NCBI GenBank assembly: GCA_022508585.1
Contig: JAFLUU010000003.1
Span: 1 to 40,247, forward strand
From: Prevotellaceae bacterium
GTDB taxonomy: Bacteria; Bacteroidota; Bacteroidia; Bacteroidales; Bacteroidaceae
Reading direction: 5' to 3'
DNA: 40,247 nucleotides
The position numbers and the translations under genes are program-made. Under the pieces are notes generated by a model. It did no database searches and was not told the origin of the DNA. It saw only the letters and a list, made by a program, of their open reading frames with translations. Positions 24,883 through 34,314 of the stretch are shown here, piece after piece; within the stretch, counting starts at the first letter, position 1; every line of letters starts with the position of its first letter.

Positions 24883-25899
24883 ATGAAGCAAGTTTCCGTC
24901 ATAATTCTAAACTGGAACGGCGCCGATATGCTCCGCCGGTTCCTGCCTTCGGTCGTCGCCAACTCGCCGGAAGCCGATGTGATTGTGGCTGACAACGGCA
25001 GCACCGACTCTTCGCTCGAGATGCTGCGCGCAGAATTTCCCGAGGTCGGCATTATCGCCCTTGACCGCAACTATGGCTTCGCCGAGGGCTACAATAGAGC
25101 TATCGCCGAGGCGCAAACTCCCTACACGGTGCTCCTCAACAGCGATGTGGAGGTTACTCCGCACTGGCTCGAGCCGCTAATCCCCTTTATGGACGACAAT
25201 CCTAACGCTGCCGCCTGCCAGCCGAAGCTGCGCGACTACAAGAACAAGGCGATGTTCGAGTATGCAGGCGCTTGCGGCGGTTTTATCGATGGTCTGGGCT
25301 ATCCTTATTGTCGCGGCAGGGTGATGAGTGTAGTGGAGAAAGATGAAGGGCAGTACGACGGCGCGCCTGCGTCCGTGTTCTGGGCGACCGGTGCCGCTTT
25401 GCTGGTGCGTACAAGCGTTTACAACGAAGCGGGGGGCTTAGATGAGCGCTTTTTCGCCCATCAGGAGGAGATAGACCTCTGCTGGAGGCTGAAAAGTCGC
25501 GGCTACGGCGTTTATTGCGTGCCGGAGAGCGTGGTTTATCATGTGGGCGGCGCTACTCTGAACAAGAGCAACCCGCGAAAGACTTTTCTCAACTTCCGCA
25601 ACAACCTGCTGATGCTCTATAAGAATTTGCCCGACCGCCGTCTGCGTGCGGTGATGGCGTATCGCTTCCTGCTCGACTACATTGCTGCGTTCCAGATGCT
25701 CCTTTCCGGCCGTCCCGCCGATTTTCGGGCGGTTGTCAAGGCTCGTTCGGAATACTCGCACATCAAACATGAGTTCGATGAGAAGCGTCGCAAAAATCTT
25801 GAGGCTGCAACTGTAGCCAATATTGCGGAACAAAAACCTCGCAGCCTGCTTTGGCAGTATTATGTGAAGCGAGTACGCCGTTTTTGCGACATCAAATAA
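24883..25899 (+). CDS. Glycosyltransferase family 2
   Basis: VSVIILNWNGADMLRRFLPSVV...VIVADNGSTDSSLEML...LLNSDVEVTPHWLEPL; FWATGAALLVRTSVYNEAGGLDERFFAHQEEIDLCWRL. Confidence 0.92.
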   Translation: MKQVSVIILNWNGADMLRRFLPSVVANSPEADVIVADNGSTDSSLEMLRAEFPEVGIIALDRNYGFAEGYNRAIAEAQTPYTVLLNSDVEVTPHWLEPLIPFMDDNPNAAACQPKLRDYKNKAMFEYAGACGGFIDGLGYPYCRGRVMSVVEKDEGQYDGAPASVFWATGAALLVRTSVYNEAGGLDERFFAHQEEIDLCWRLKSRGYGVYCVPESVVYHVGGATLNKSNPRKTFLNFRNNLLMLYKNLPDRRLRAVMAYRFLLDYIAAFQMLLSGRPADFRAVVKARSEYSHIKHEFDEKRRKNLEAATVANIAEQKPRSLLWQYYVKRVRRFCDIK

Positions 25900-25934
25900 C
25901 CCTTCGATTTTGTTGCGAGTAACGAAAAAATGCT

Positions 25935-25942
25935 TAATTTTG
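25935..25942 (+). promoter_or_regulatory. Bacteroidetes -7 promoter motif (TAATTTTG)
   Basis: TAnnTTTG 33 bp upstream of the thioredoxin ATG. Confidence 0.5.
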
Positions 25943-25974
25943 TCGCAGTAAAGATAACTTAAAAAGGCAGCATT

Positions 25975-26289
25975 ATGGCAACAATTATTACCGACCAAAA
26001 TTATGACAATCTGCTTGCGCAAGGCAAGCCTATCGTGATAGATTTCTCCGCCGAGTGGTGTGGGCCATGTCGCAAGATGGCTCCAATCGTAGAACAATTG
26101 GCACAAGAATACGATGGTAAGGTTATTATTGGTTCTTGCAATGTAGATGAAAACGAAGAGCTGGCGTCTAAATTCGGTGTTCGCAGTATTCCTGCCATTT
26201 TCTTTGTGAAAGATGGCCAGCCTATCGACAAAATCATCGGCGCCGTGCCTGCTTCTGCTGTGGAGGAGAAGGTTCAAGCCTTGCTGTAG
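25975..26289 (+). CDS. trxA: Thioredoxin
   Basis: 104 aa; VIDFSAEWCGPCRKMAPIVEQLAQEY...FGVRSIPAIFFVKDGQ (CGPC active site). Confidence 0.95.
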   Translation: MATIITDQNYDNLLAQGKPIVIDFSAEWCGPCRKMAPIVEQLAQEYDGKVIIGSCNVDENEELASKFGVRSIPAIFFVKDGQPIDKIIGAVPASAVEEKVQALL

Positions 26290-26498
26290 GCCATATCCTG
26301 CCTGTAGGACTTCAATTATCTATACACATTTGATTTTGCGTATAGCTTTATGCCGCTTAGCGAACGGCACACGAAATCTGATTGGTAGTTTTGTAACTGA
26401 GACTGCGGAGGAATAGTTGTGTAGTTAACACCCACACGCAGAATGGCAGTGTCCTGACGATAAAACACATAATTAGTTAACCTTTAATTAGTAGAGTG

Positions 26499-29400
26499 AT
26501 GCAAGATTTTGTACACCTGCATGTGCATACCTATTATTCGATACTCGATGGAATGTCGCCTATCCCTAAACTGATCAAGAAGGCGGCCGGCAACGGCATG
26601 AGGGGCATGGCAATCACCGACCACGGCAACATGTTTGGTGTCAAGGAGCTGTTTGACGCCTGCGCCAAGCTCAATAAGGAGCGCAAGCAGGAGGGTCTGG
26701 AGCCGTTTAAGCCGATATGCGGCTGCGAGATGTATGTGGCACGCCGCAAGAAGGAGGATATGGACAACACCATGGGCGACCGAGGCGGCTATCACCTGAT
26801 TGTGCTTGCCAAGAACCTCGTGGGATACCACAACCTCGTGAAATTGGTGTCGCGGGCGTGGGTTGACGGGTTTTACGGCAGGCCGCGTACCGACCGCGCC
26901 GACTTGGAGCGCTACCACGAGGGGCTGATAGTATGCTCTGCTTGCATTGCGGGCGAGGTGCCGGCCAAAATCTTGGAGAATGACATGGATGGTGCGCGCG
27001 AGGCGATAGAATGGCACAAGAAGCTCTGGGGCGAGGACTACTATATAGAGATACAGCGCCACGAGGTGCGCCGCCCCGACCTGCGCGCCAACCGTGAGAC
27101 CTACCCTATGCAGCAACAGGCCAACAAGGTGCTGATGGAGCTTGCCAAGGAGCACGGTGTGAAAGTGGTGTGCACCAATGACTGCCACTTTGTAGACGAA
27201 GATGACGCGGAGGCGCACGATCACTTGCTCTGCCTCTCTACAGGCAAAGATCTCGACGACCCCACGCGTATGCTCTACTCGAAGCAGGAGTGGTTTAAGA
27301 CGCGCGAGGAGATGAACGCTCTCTTTGCCGATGTGCCGGAGGCGCTGCAGAACACTTGCGAGATTCTGGACAAGGTGGAGTTCTACAATATAGAGAGCAA
27401 CCCTATCATGCCTAACTTTCCGATACCGGAGGAGTTTGGCACCGAGCAGCAATGGCGCGAGAAATACACGGAGGAGGATTTGTTCCGCGAGTTTACGAGC
27501 GACGAGAACGGCAATAATCCCATCGACCCTGAGGAGGGGCAGAAGAAGATTGACAAATTAGGCGGGTTCGACAAGATTTACCGCATAAAATTCGAGGCTG
27601 ACTATCTGGGCAAGCTGGCTTACGACGGCGCGCGCCGCATCTACGGCGAGCCGTTGTCGCAGGAGGTGGACGACCGCATTCGTTTTGAGTTGCACATAAT
27701 GAAAACGATGGGTTTTCCGGGCTATTTCCTAATTGTGCAGGACTTTATCAACTCGGCGCGCAACGAACTGGGCGTGTGGGTGGGCCCCGGGCGCGGCTCG
27801 GCGGCCGGTAGTGTGGTGGCGTACTGCCTCGGCATCACCAAGATCGACCCTCTGAAGTATGACCTGCTGTTTGAGCGTTTTCTGAACCCCGACCGTATCT
27901 CGCTGCCCGATATTGACACTGACTTCGACGACGACGGGCGCGGCAAGGTGCTGCAATGGGTGATGGACAAGTATGGTGCTGAAAACTGCGCGCACATTAT
28001 CACCTACGCCACCATGGCGACGAAGAACTCGCTGAAGGATGTGGCACGAGTGGAGAAGCTCCCGCTGGAGCGGAGCAACGCTCTGTGCAAGGCTATACCC
28101 GACAGGCTCAACTATAACGGCAAAGACCTCAAGATGAACCTTGAAAACGCAATCCTTTGCACTCCCGAGCTGCAAAAGGCCGAGAAAAGCGAAGATCCGC
28201 ATGAGAGTAACACCATTAAATACGCGCGTAAACTTGAAGGAACAGTGCGTGGCACCGGCATTCACGCGTGCGGCTTCATAATCTGCCGCGATCCGATCTC
28301 TGAGCATGTGCCTGTATCCACTGCCGACGACCCTGACTTCCCGGGCGTCAAGACTACGGTTACGCAGTACGACGGTCATGTCATCGAGTCGACGGGACTG
28401 ATAAAGATGGACTTCCTCGGGCTCAAGACGCTCTCGGAACAAAAGGAGGCGGTGAAGATTATCAAACGCACGCGCGGCATTGATGTGGATCTCGACAATA
28501 TTCCGCTCGACGATGAGTTGACTTATAAACTCTATCAGGAGGGTCGCACCATCGGCACCTTCCAATTTGAGTCGCCGGGTATGCAGAAATACCTGCGCGA
28601 GCTTCATCCGACAGTGTTTGAGGACCTTATAGCCATGAACGCGCTGTATCGCCCCGGGCCGATGGATAATATACCTTCTTTTATCCGCCGCAAACACGGT
28701 AAGGAGGAGATAAAATACGACATTCCGGTGATGAAGCGATACTTGAAGGATACTTACGGCATCACGGTCTACCAAGAGCAGGTCATGCTACTGAGCAGAT
28801 TGCTGGCGGGCTTCACTCGAGGCGAGAGCGACTCGCTAAGAAAGGCGATGGGTAAGAAACAGAAAGCTATAGTCGACCAAATGAAGCCTAAGTTTATCGC
28901 AGGGGGCAAAAAGAATGGGCACGATGAGAAAGTGCTCGATAAGATATGGGGCGAGTGGGAGAAATTTGCCTCCTACGCTTTCAATAAATCGCACGCGGCC
29001 TGCTATTCGTGGGTTGCCTACCAGACGGCATACCTCAAGGCGCACTATCCTGCGGAGTTTATGGCGGCTATCATGACGCGGCGCCGCAATAATATCGGCG
29101 AAATAACTAAACTGATGGACGAGTGCCGCCTAATGGGAATAACGACGCTCGGTCCTGATGTGAACGAGAGCTTTTCGGAGTTCGGCGTGAACAAAAAGGG
29201 GGAAATACGCTTCGGTCTGGCCGCGATAAAGAACATGGGCGAGGCTGCCGCCGAGGCTATAATAAACGAGCGCGAGAAAAACGGGCCTTATGCCGACATA
29301 TTCGATTTTGCCGAGCGCATTAACTACACTTATGTCAATCGACGATGCCTTGAAACATTAATTTATAGTGGTACTCTTGATAGCTTCGGCCTAAAGCGTC

Positions 29401-30218
29401 AGCAATACTTATTGCCAAACAGCAAAGGTGATGTGTTCATAGATGCTATAATGAGGTATGGCTACACTTGTCAAAACGATAAGATGCAAGCGCAAGCTTC
29501 GCTATTTGGAGACATGGAGGAGTTCAACATTACTAAACCAGATATCCCTCCATTTATGAGTGAAGAGAATTCTCTGGAAATCCTCAATTTGGAACGTAAT
29601 CTCATTGGGATTTATCTTTCGGCGCATCCGTTGGACAATTATCGCCTGTTTCTTCAACGATTCTGCAACGCCCATCCAGCAGAACTAAGTTCTGAAAATC
29701 GCGAAGAGCTCGCTAAACGTGGAGATGAATGGATCTGCGGAGGTATTATTACCAAGGTAGAAGAAAAAGTAACGAAACGCGGTATGCCTTTCGGTAAAAT
29801 TGTTATAGAAGATTTTGACAGCGAAGGAGAAATCGTAATTTTCAATAACTGGACTGCTATGAAAAATGTATTTATCAAGGATACGGTAGTTTGCATGAAA
29901 GTTAAGCTTGAGAATCATCCTTACATTCCCAATCGCATTGATATGCAGTTCATTTCTGTCCAGTTCATAGATGATATACAACAGGAAAAGATGCGAAGTA
30001 TCATGCTTAGAGTTCCGATCACCACTTTCAACGAAGAATTCAATGAGTTACTTTACAAATACCTCAACAACAAGGGAAACACGCAACTCAAACTTGAAGT
30101 TATAGACACTCAGACTAAAGCTCCGCTCACTCTGACAATTATAGAAAGCGTCAACGTAAACTCCGAGATGGTAGAAACGCTTGAGCATTTCGATGGAGTG
30201 AAACTTTACTTTGAATAG
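26499..30218 (+). CDS. dnaE: DNA polymerase III alpha subunit
   Basis: PHP start FVHLHVHTYYSILDGM; PDIDTDFDDDGR; VWVGPGRGSAAGS; YQEQVMLLSRLLAGFTRGESDSLRKAMGKK. Confidence 0.97.
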   Translation: MQDFVHLHVHTYYSILDGMSPIPKLIKKAAGNGMRGMAITDHGNMFGVKELFDACAKLNKERKQEGLEPFKPICGCEMYVARRKKEDMDNTMGDRGGYHLIVLAKNLVGYHNLVKLVSRAWVDGFYGRPRTDRADLERYHEGLIVCSACIAGEVPAKILENDMDGAREAIEWHKKLWGEDYYIEIQRHEVRRPDLRANRETYPMQQQANKVLMELAKEHGVKVVCTNDCHFVDEDDAEAHDHLLCLSTGKDLDDPTRMLYSKQEWFKTREEMNALFADVPEALQNTCEILDKVEFYNIESNPIMPNFPIPEEFGTEQQWREKYTEEDLFREFTSDENGNNPIDPEEGQKKIDKLGGFDKIYRIKFEADYLGKLAYDGARRIYGEPLSQEVDDRIRFELHIMKTMGFPGYFLIVQDFINSARNELGVWVGPGRGSAAGSVVAYCLGITKIDPLKYDLLFERFLNPDRISLPDIDTDFDDDGRGKVLQWVMDKYGAENCAHIITYATMATKNSLKDVARVEKLPLERSNALCKAIPDRLNYNGKDLKMNLENAILCTPELQKAEKSEDPHESNTIKYARKLEGTVRGTGIHACGFIICRDPISEHVPVSTADDPDFPGVKTTVTQYDGHVIESTGLIKMDFLGLKTLSEQKEAVKIIKRTRGIDVDLDNIPLDDELTYKLYQEGRTIGTFQFESPGMQKYLRELHPTVFEDLIAMNALYRPGPMDNIPSFIRRKHGKEEIKYDIPVMKRYLKDTYGITVYQEQVMLLSRLLAGFTRGESDSLRKAMGKKQKAIVDQMKPKFIAGGKKNGHDEKVLDKIWGEWEKFASYAFNKSHAACYSWVAYQTAYLKAHYPAEFMAAIMTRRRNNIGEITKLMDECRLMGITTLGPDVNESFSEFGVNKKGEIRFGLAAIKNMGEAAAEAIINEREKNGPYADIFDFAERINYTYVNRRCLETLIYSGTLDSFGLKRQQYLLPNSKGDVFIDAIMRYGYTCQNDKMQAQASLFGDMEEFNITKPDIPPFMSEENSLEILNLERNLIGIYLSAHPLDNYRLFLQRFCNAHPAELSSENREELAKRGDEWICGGIITKVEEKVTKRGMPFGKIVIEDFDSEGEIVIFNNWTAMKNVFIKDTVVCMKVKLENHPYIPNRIDMQFISVQFIDDIQQEKMRSIMLRVPITTFNEEFNELLYKYLNNKGNTQLKLEVIDTQTKAPLTLTIIESVNVNSEMVETLEHFDGVKLYFE

Positions 30219-30288
30219 ATACAAAATGGCAGTTTGTGCCTATTGCTCTCATCTCTGTCGTTGTAGTAGTAGCTTGAGAAACATTACT

Positions 30289-30861
30289 TCACACGCTATA
30301 TTTCTCGCCATTGACGATATATATACCCTTCGGCAGAGTGCTTAGTTCGCTTTTCTTCATATTTCTCTGTTGTGCCGTCAATAGCATAGACTCTCACTTC
30401 AGTGTCGCCATTATTTCATATTTTACTGCGGTGGTATCGCCTTCTATAAAGTAGAAATCTCCTCACTCTTCCGAGTCCTTAAATATCGGCACAAACCTCT
30501 CTAACAGGAGCGTAGTTTTGGCATGAGAACACATTGCTCTTAATTGCAAACAGCTTCTTCGTCGCAAACGTAATATCCTCTATATTCTTGCAACCAGAGA
30601 ACGCATAGTTGCCAATCGAGGTTACACTATTTGAAGGCCGCTGCAGCCATATAACGCATTGACAGTAAAATTATTATATAGAAGGAATAAAACGGATTCA
30701 GAGTAAGACTTTTTCTCGTTACTAGTAACACTTGCAGTGTTACTATTCGTAATAAATGCCACCGACAAAACAATCATAGGCGTTACAAAGCAGGATAGAC
30801 ATGGCAAGAGAGATTTTAAGAAAAAATGTTTTATTCTTGTTTGTGTAATTTCATTTTTCAT
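30289..30861 (-). pseudogene. Decayed BspA-like leucine-rich-repeat surface protein
   Basis: Minus strand retains a signal-peptide-like ORF (30622-30861) ending ..NNFTVNALYGCSGLQIV*, then in another frame NSVTSIGNYAFSGCKNIEDITF, then C-terminal LPKGIYIVNGEKYSV* ending at 30289; frameshifts between. Confidence 0.7.
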
Positions 30862-31750
30862 ATAAATTATGTTTTCCTACCCACTTCCTTTGCAGGATTG
30901 TTATTATTAGTCTGTTATGCTGATATACAAAAAAGCGTAGGAGCAATCTTCTCCTTGCTCATCCACAATCTGAGGCTCTGGCATCGCCCTATTCGTCTAA
31001 ACGAGCAACACCGAAGCCCACGCCGATATGCAATATGTTATACCTATGAAGGATAGCCACTACATAGCCATGAGCATCTTTATTACTTTGTTGTTGACGA
31101 ATAGCTTGAAACTGCCAGATAGAACAAAGCGCAAGAACGCCTTTCTATTCTATATATGGATTCTCTGCCCTCAGTCCCTCCGTGGTAGGCTTCGGCCAAA
31201 GAACGCTGCAAAAATACATCATTCTTTGTAAACGCACCAAAATATCTTGCAATTTTATATTCGATAAAGCGAATTTCGGTAATGTGAAAGGGGAGAGAGG
31301 TAGCACAAAATCCAACAATGCCGCTATTTTGTGCCGTTAGAGCAAAAGAAGCAGAGAAAGACAGTAGAAAAAGCTTTAAAACTATGGTTATTCTGCTGCT
31401 ATTTTAGTAAAACATGCGCGTTTTGAGGTAAAATACGAGGACTTTAAGGCAATCTACGAGCCGTATGAACCTATCTGCGAGCAGGCAGAATTTAACAGCG
31501 TGCGCGTGAAATCTAAGTGCGTTGAAGTCTCCAACTAACTGCGTTGGCATGAAAACTCCGACGCACTTAGTTGCGAGTAGGTCGCACATTTTTTGAATAG
31601 CACGACCACAGATGAAATGTGCATGCATATCATAACAATGCACATAGTTCTGCTGAAATCGCCAACGCTTCTATACAAAATACGAGTACTTCAAAATAGC
31701 GCAAATATAATATTCAGCGCGGTCGTTACGAGCGTTCCCACACACGCAAC

Positions 31751-31795
31751 GAAAATAGCCGTGTGCTCATCTGAAAAGTTGAGCACACGGCTAAA
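31751..31795 (-). terminator. Terminator of the fasciclin gene
   Basis: AGCCGTGTGCTCA / TGAGCACACGGCT inverted repeat; minus strand followed by ATTTTCG. Confidence 0.8.
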
Positions 31796-31815
31796 TATCA
31801 GTCTATAATAGAAAA

Positions 31816-33882
31816 TTACCAGATATCTTCAGGCTCACTGCCTGCATAAACCCATTTGGGAACCCACTCTATATAATCCCAAAGGAACATAGTTTTAGTA
31901 CTCTCAAGCACGGACTTGATGCGGATATACCATACTTCATCGGGACCGAAAGTTCCCTGAGTGACAATGCGGCGAATACGCTCAAAACCTGCGTAAGTCT
32001 TGGTACTACGCATGGATTCTGTAATGGCAGTACCGCCAGAACGCTTAATGCCGTCGTGATACGGAGCTTTCATATAACCATGCAGACGCATCACCTTGTC
32101 GTTGGCATAGTTGGCGTCCCAATCCTTGGGGTCGTCGGGCTCGTAGCCGATTACAGGCAGGGTGTAGTCCAAGCGGAGGTCGATAGGCAAACCGATAGGT
32201 TGGAGGTTATCGGGATTGGTTCCGAGATAGATTTGTGCCATACCGAAAGTGGGGTTAGTCGGCTTGGCGATGCGCAATTCCCATGTGCCATAGTAGGGTA
32301 CAGGCGGCAGACGGAAGACCACATCATATTGACCATTGAGGTTGTGCTCATCACCTTGATAATTGTCAACGGTGGAAGACCAATAAGAGTTGTAGCGATA
32401 CTTACACTCGCTGCCGAACTTCATATAGTCGAAATAGCCCGCAGGGAAAATATGCCAATCATTGTTAGACACAAGGCGGTAGCCATTTGTCATCAGCTCA
32501 GGCAACAACGAGCTGACATCCCAGCGCAGACGCTCGTTGAGGACGAGAGAAGGAACTTCTGCATCGTAAACGAGAATGTCGTCCAGCGTATAATAGAAAC
32601 CATTGAGCGCATTGTTGAGGTAATTGCGATTAGTTGGCTCGATAAAGACACCCTTACGGTCTACATCGTATTCTTCATAAAAATCGCCGGCTGCAACATC
32701 GGTCTTGTACTTACAATGACGATTGATGCGCTTACCTTCGCTCTGATCGCCTTCTGTAATCTTCATCAGACGGCGGTGAGCAGTGCAGAGGGTTTCGTAA
32801 TATTCAAAGCAGTCGATGGAAAGTTGCGTTGGATTGCTGTAGGCGTAACCCATCTCGGCATGATGGCAGACAATCTTGTCCAAAGTAAGGCGCTGGGGGA
32901 GCAAGTGATAGGACACGAACTGATTGACAGCGTTATCCTCTTCCTTCAAATCTGTGCCGGTGGCGTCTGGATAAGCCTCGGCAGCCTTCTCCTTTATAGC
33001 CGCGAGGATTTCATCAGCGTTCTGAAGGATACCATTAGACACGACGGGTTCCGGAACGCCCCACTTCTCAACAAACACGCTGTCGGTTTCTACAAAAGCA
33101 GTGTATCCGATATAGCGATGCTCGGGACACATAAGCGTACCAAAGTCAGTGGAAGTAATTGACTCGGGGTGATTTTGTTCGTAATCTTCGTCGCGATACT
33201 GTTCCATCTTCTTGTCCCAACCTGTCTGCTTAAGCAACATAGAAAAAATCTTCAGGTTCGGAGTTTGCTCTATAAGCGCAGGCAGATAAGCGTTAGACAT
33301 TCGCATTACATGATCCACGCCGTGTATTACACCGTTGGTAACCTCAATATCCGCGCTGATAATCTTTGACGCCTCGTTGATTAGCGTATTAGCCTTGCCC
33401 GTTATGGAGTCATTGCTGTAGCTCACTGTAATATAACGGTCGTTCATATTTGTTTTCTCGAGCGCTCCTACCAAAAAGTCGGTCGTAAGATAAGCTGCAG
33501 CGTTTCCGTTGTCGATAACCGAGTTGCGCACGATAAATTCCGCAGTAGAGTCAGGAATTTGGGTTATGTCATAGTTAGTCGTGAGGTAGATGGAGTCCAA
33601 ATAAGTCCTCAGCGCGTTGTTGTTCGGGGCAAAAACGGTATAATTGCCGCGAGTAGAGAGCAACTGCGCAATGGTGGACTCACTTCTCTTGCTCAGTTTA
33701 ACTTTAGAGCAGATGTAGATGAAGTCCGAGTAGTCCTCGTTTTCCTCCAGATAGCTCTTAATTGTGCTACCCGTGAAGGTATAGAGGTCAGATTCGTCAA
33801 CCTCGTCCTTACAACTGCTGAAGCAGATACCTGTCAGCAATGTCAGGGCAGCAAGTAATCCATGCATGAATTTAATCTTCAT
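31816..33882 (-). CDS. Fasciclin-domain surface lipoprotein
   Basis: 688 aa; lipobox GICFSSCKDE; fasciclin-like STIAQLLSTRGNYTVFAPNNNALRTYL...TLINEASKIISADIEVTNGVIHGVDHVM. Confidence 0.85.
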   Translation of the reverse strand: MKIKFMHGLLAALTLLTGICFSSCKDEVDESDLYTFTGSTIKSYLEENEDYSDFIYICSKVKLSKRSESTIAQLLSTRGNYTVFAPNNNALRTYLDSIYLTTNYDITQIPDSTAEFIVRNSVIDNGNAAAYLTTDFLVGALEKTNMNDRYITVSYSNDSITGKANTLINEASKIISADIEVTNGVIHGVDHVMRMSNAYLPALIEQTPNLKIFSMLLKQTGWDKKMEQYRDEDYEQNHPESITSTDFGTLMCPEHRYIGYTAFVETDSVFVEKWGVPEPVVSNGILQNADEILAAIKEKAAEAYPDATGTDLKEEDNAVNQFVSYHLLPQRLTLDKIVCHHAEMGYAYSNPTQLSIDCFEYYETLCTAHRRLMKITEGDQSEGKRINRHCKYKTDVAAGDFYEEYDVDRKGVFIEPTNRNYLNNALNGFYYTLDDILVYDAEVPSLVLNERLRWDVSSLLPELMTNGYRLVSNNDWHIFPAGYFDYMKFGSECKYRYNSYWSSTVDNYQGDEHNLNGQYDVVFRLPPVPYYGTWELRIAKPTNPTFGMAQIYLGTNPDNLQPIGLPIDLRLDYTLPVIGYEPDDPKDWDANYANDKVMRLHGYMKAPYHDGIKRSGGTAITESMRSTKTYAGFERIRRIVTQGTFGPDEVWYIRIKSVLESTKTMFLWDYIEWVPKWVYAGSEPEDIW

Positions 33883-34149
33883 TGTGATTATGTTTTATGT
33901 TGTTATTTATATTACGAATACATCACCACTGTGTACAGACACACAATGTGCATACAAAAATAAACATTTATTTTGAAAAAATTACTATTCTTGCACCAAA
34001 AAAACATCTATTTCACCTTTTTTTATAAGTTTTATTCCATGATTATTCGCCACACGCGCTGTTTTAATACAAAATCGACCAAGGTTATTGTCGGCGAAAT
34101 GACGAGAAATCTCGTTGGCAAATGAGTGATTGATTACACCGTTGTTACA

Positions 34150-34182
34150 AAAATAGACGGCAGAGCATTGTCTGCCGTCTAT
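34150..34182 (-). terminator. Terminator downstream of cysS
   Basis: TAGACGGCAGA-n6-TCTGCCGTCTA; minus strand followed by TTTTTG. Confidence 0.75.
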
Positions 34183-34314
34183 CTCATATAAAGCATCGTC
34201 TTATATATTATAAATATCGCCTATATATATTATAAATAAGGTGTAGTCGCGCCATTTGCGGATTTGGCGGAACCGGCGACCTGCGCCGTGGGAATTATCA
34301 CCGACGAGGTGGGA

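Noticed and set aside
26290-26495. Possible gene between trxA and dnaE
   Set aside because: Only short off-frame ORFs, no ribosome-binding or domain signal; treated as intergenic.
27729-28775. 348-aa minus-strand ORF
   Set aside because: Antisense to highly conserved dnaE sequence.
32056-33162. 368-aa plus-strand ORF
   Set aside because: Antisense to the fasciclin gene, which has clear lipobox and domain evidence.
34201-34242. Short direct repeat TATATATTATAAATA near the cysS 3' end
   Set aside because: Low-complexity AT sequence; too simple to claim function.
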